Shown: piece by piece, positions 33,265 through 34,105 of the stretch | Layout: every line of letters starts with the position of its first letter | Position numbering within the stretch: the stretch's first letter is position 1 | Origin: WS-9 sp036274595 | GTDB taxonomy: Bacteria; Eisenbacteria; RBG-16-71-46; SZUA-252 | Direction of reading: 5' to 3' | Assembly: GCA_036274595.1 (NCBI GenBank) | Contig: DASUFL010000149.1 | Coordinates: 1-34,105, forward strand | DNA length: 34,105 nucleotides | Position numbers and translations under genes: made by a program | Notes under the pieces: generated by a model | Database searches by the model: none | What the model was told of the DNA's origin: nothing | What the model saw: the letters and a program-made list of their open reading frames with translations, nothing else

Positions 33265-34105
33265 GCGCCCGCGCCATGAGCGTCCGCTCAGCCGCCCCGG
33301 ACGCCGGCTTCTCGATCGTGCTCGTCGTGTCGACGATCCTCGTCCTCATCGTGCTCGGCCTGGGCGTCGTCACGCTCGTCACCGAGGACTCCGATCTCTC
33401 GGGCACGCAGGTCGCGTCCGATCAGGCCTTCTACGTGGCGCAGGCCGGTCTCGAATACGCGGTCGAGAAGGCGGCCTCCTCCCCGACCTGGGACGGGCTC
33501 CCGTCTCCGGGCAAGACGGTGGGCTCAGGCTCGTTCTGGATCCAGCCACCCGACACCCTCGACCCCGGCAAGCGACCGCTCGCGCATGGACGGAAGCGCA
33601 TCGTCGCGGTGGGCAGGGTGGGCGCGGCGACGCGCGTGCTCGAGATCCAGGTCGCGCCCGGAACGATCAGCACGGTGGCCGGCGGCGACTCGAGCGCGTG
33701 CGATCCCGAAGGACTCGCTGTGGCCCCGGGGGGCGATCTCGTCGTGGCCGACCCCGTGGCGCATCTCGTGCGGCGCGTCGACCTGGTGACCGGCGTCGTC
33801 TCGATCGTGGCCGGAACCGGAGTGGCGGGCTCGACCGGAGACGGCGGCCGCTCCGAGAACGCGCGGCTCAGGTCGCCTCGCGGGGTCTGCTTCGGTCCGG
33901 GGGGCGATCTCTTCATCGCCGACATGGGGGCCCACGTCGTGCGCAAGGTGTCCGCCGCGTCGGGGGTGATCACGACCGTCGCGGGAAGCGGCGACCCCGG
34001 ATCGTCGGGAGACGGCGGTCCCGCGACCTCCGCACGGCTCTCCGCTCCGTGCGGCATCGCGATCACGGAGGGAGGCGACCTCCTGATCGCGGAGCGCGGA
34101 GGCCA
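33261..34105 (+). CDS. GspK/PilX-like pseudopilin fused to NHL repeats (3' end beyond window)
   Basis: At least 281 aa, open to the right edge; the ATG at 33261 overlaps gspJ by 4 nt (ATGA). The N-terminus has a prepilin-like site, PDAG-FSIVLVVS, and a hydrophobic helix (~18-37). Leu rather than Glu stands at +5, as in the tip subunit GspK. DQAFYVAQAGLEYAVEKA is typical of PilX/GspK N-termini. From ~135 onward there are beta-propeller repeats, each with a TVAG/IVAG strand, a GDGG turn, a GVCFGPGGDLFIAD-type strand and VVRKV, which mark NHL repeats. At least two are seen before the edge. The fusion would put a propeller on the tip of the fibre. Confidence 0.8.
   Translation, partial: MSARAMSVRSAAPDAGFSIVLVVSTILVLIVLGLGVVTLVTEDSDLSGTQVASDQAFYVAQAGLEYAVEKAASSPTWDGLPSPGKTVGSGSFWIQPPDTLDPGKRPLAHGRKRIVAVGRVGAATRVLEIQVAPGTISTVAGGDSSACDPEGLAVAPGGDLVVADPVAHLVRRVDLVTGVVSIVAGTGVAGSTGDGGRSENARLRSPRGVCFGPGGDLFIADMGAHVVRKVSAASGVITTVAGSGDPGSSGDGGPATSARLSAPCGIAITEGGDLLIAERGG

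Noticed and set aside
1..34105. tRNA or rRNA genes, CRISPR arrays, insertion sequences, prophage
   Set aside because: No cloverleaf-like block, spaced repeats, transposase or integrase motif, or terminal inverted repeats were seen by eye. A tRNA scan was not possible.

Overview
The window is about 34 kb of very GC-rich, gene-dense chromosome from a diderm (LPS-bearing) bacterium. LptD, an outer-membrane-type lipoprotein, a periplasmic multihaem cytochrome and a type II secretion/type IV pilus-like cluster all point to an outer membrane. A PorX-type (receiver plus PglZ) regulator, a 'KETAHQLGTPL' histidine kinase and an LptD with a Bacteroidota-like cysteine pattern suggest the Fibrobacterota-Chlorobiota-Bacteroidota (FCB) superphylum. 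With this GC content, a candidate phylum such as Eisenbacteria is my best guess. This is inference from gene style, not a database match. No rRNA, tRNA, CRISPR array, insertion sequence or prophage was seen.

Layout. (1) 73-567 (-) is a small coiled-coil lipoprotein, divergent from a very large double hybrid sensor kinase (832-4284, +). Everything after this is on the + strand. (2) 4361-10607 is a tightly overlapping run: two tandem MetE-like methyltransferase-fold genes, then a membrane-fusion protein, a MacB/LolD-type ATPase and two FtsX-like permeases. (3) 10672-12860 holds a hydroxymethylbilane synthase-like gene that lacks the cofactor cysteine, then serS. (4) 12869-17360 is an overlapping run of membrane histidine kinase, PorX-like regulator, tsaE, tsaB and rimI. 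(5) 17363-23266 carries accD, folC and a long lptD. (6) 23362-23652 is an HU-family gene with its own promoter, a near-perfect ribosome-binding site and a terminator. (7) 23814-26211 is a gene for an exported UshA-like/tetrahaem cytochrome protein interrupted by one in-frame UGA, followed by a secreted hypothetical protein. (8) 26343 to the right edge is a secretion/pilus operon: gspE, gspF, gspG, a DUF2723/TMEM260-like membrane glycosyltransferase, gspH, gspI and gspJ-like genes, and a GspK/PilX-like protein fused to NHL repeats that runs off the window.

The most interesting observation is the candidate selenoprotein at 23814-25154. The UGA sits in the motif Pro-Cys-Gly-UGA, where relatives are expected to have Cys. 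The export signal lies before the UGA and the haem motifs after it. A 9-bp hairpin with a GGA loop starts 19 nt after the UGA and meets the usual bacterial SECIS constraints. Other points of interest are the PorX/kinase pair coupled to the t6A genes, a MetE-like pair in which one copy has lost its zinc ligands, the HemC-like protein without its cofactor cysteine, and the DUF2723 enzyme and NHL fusion inside the pseudopilin operon.
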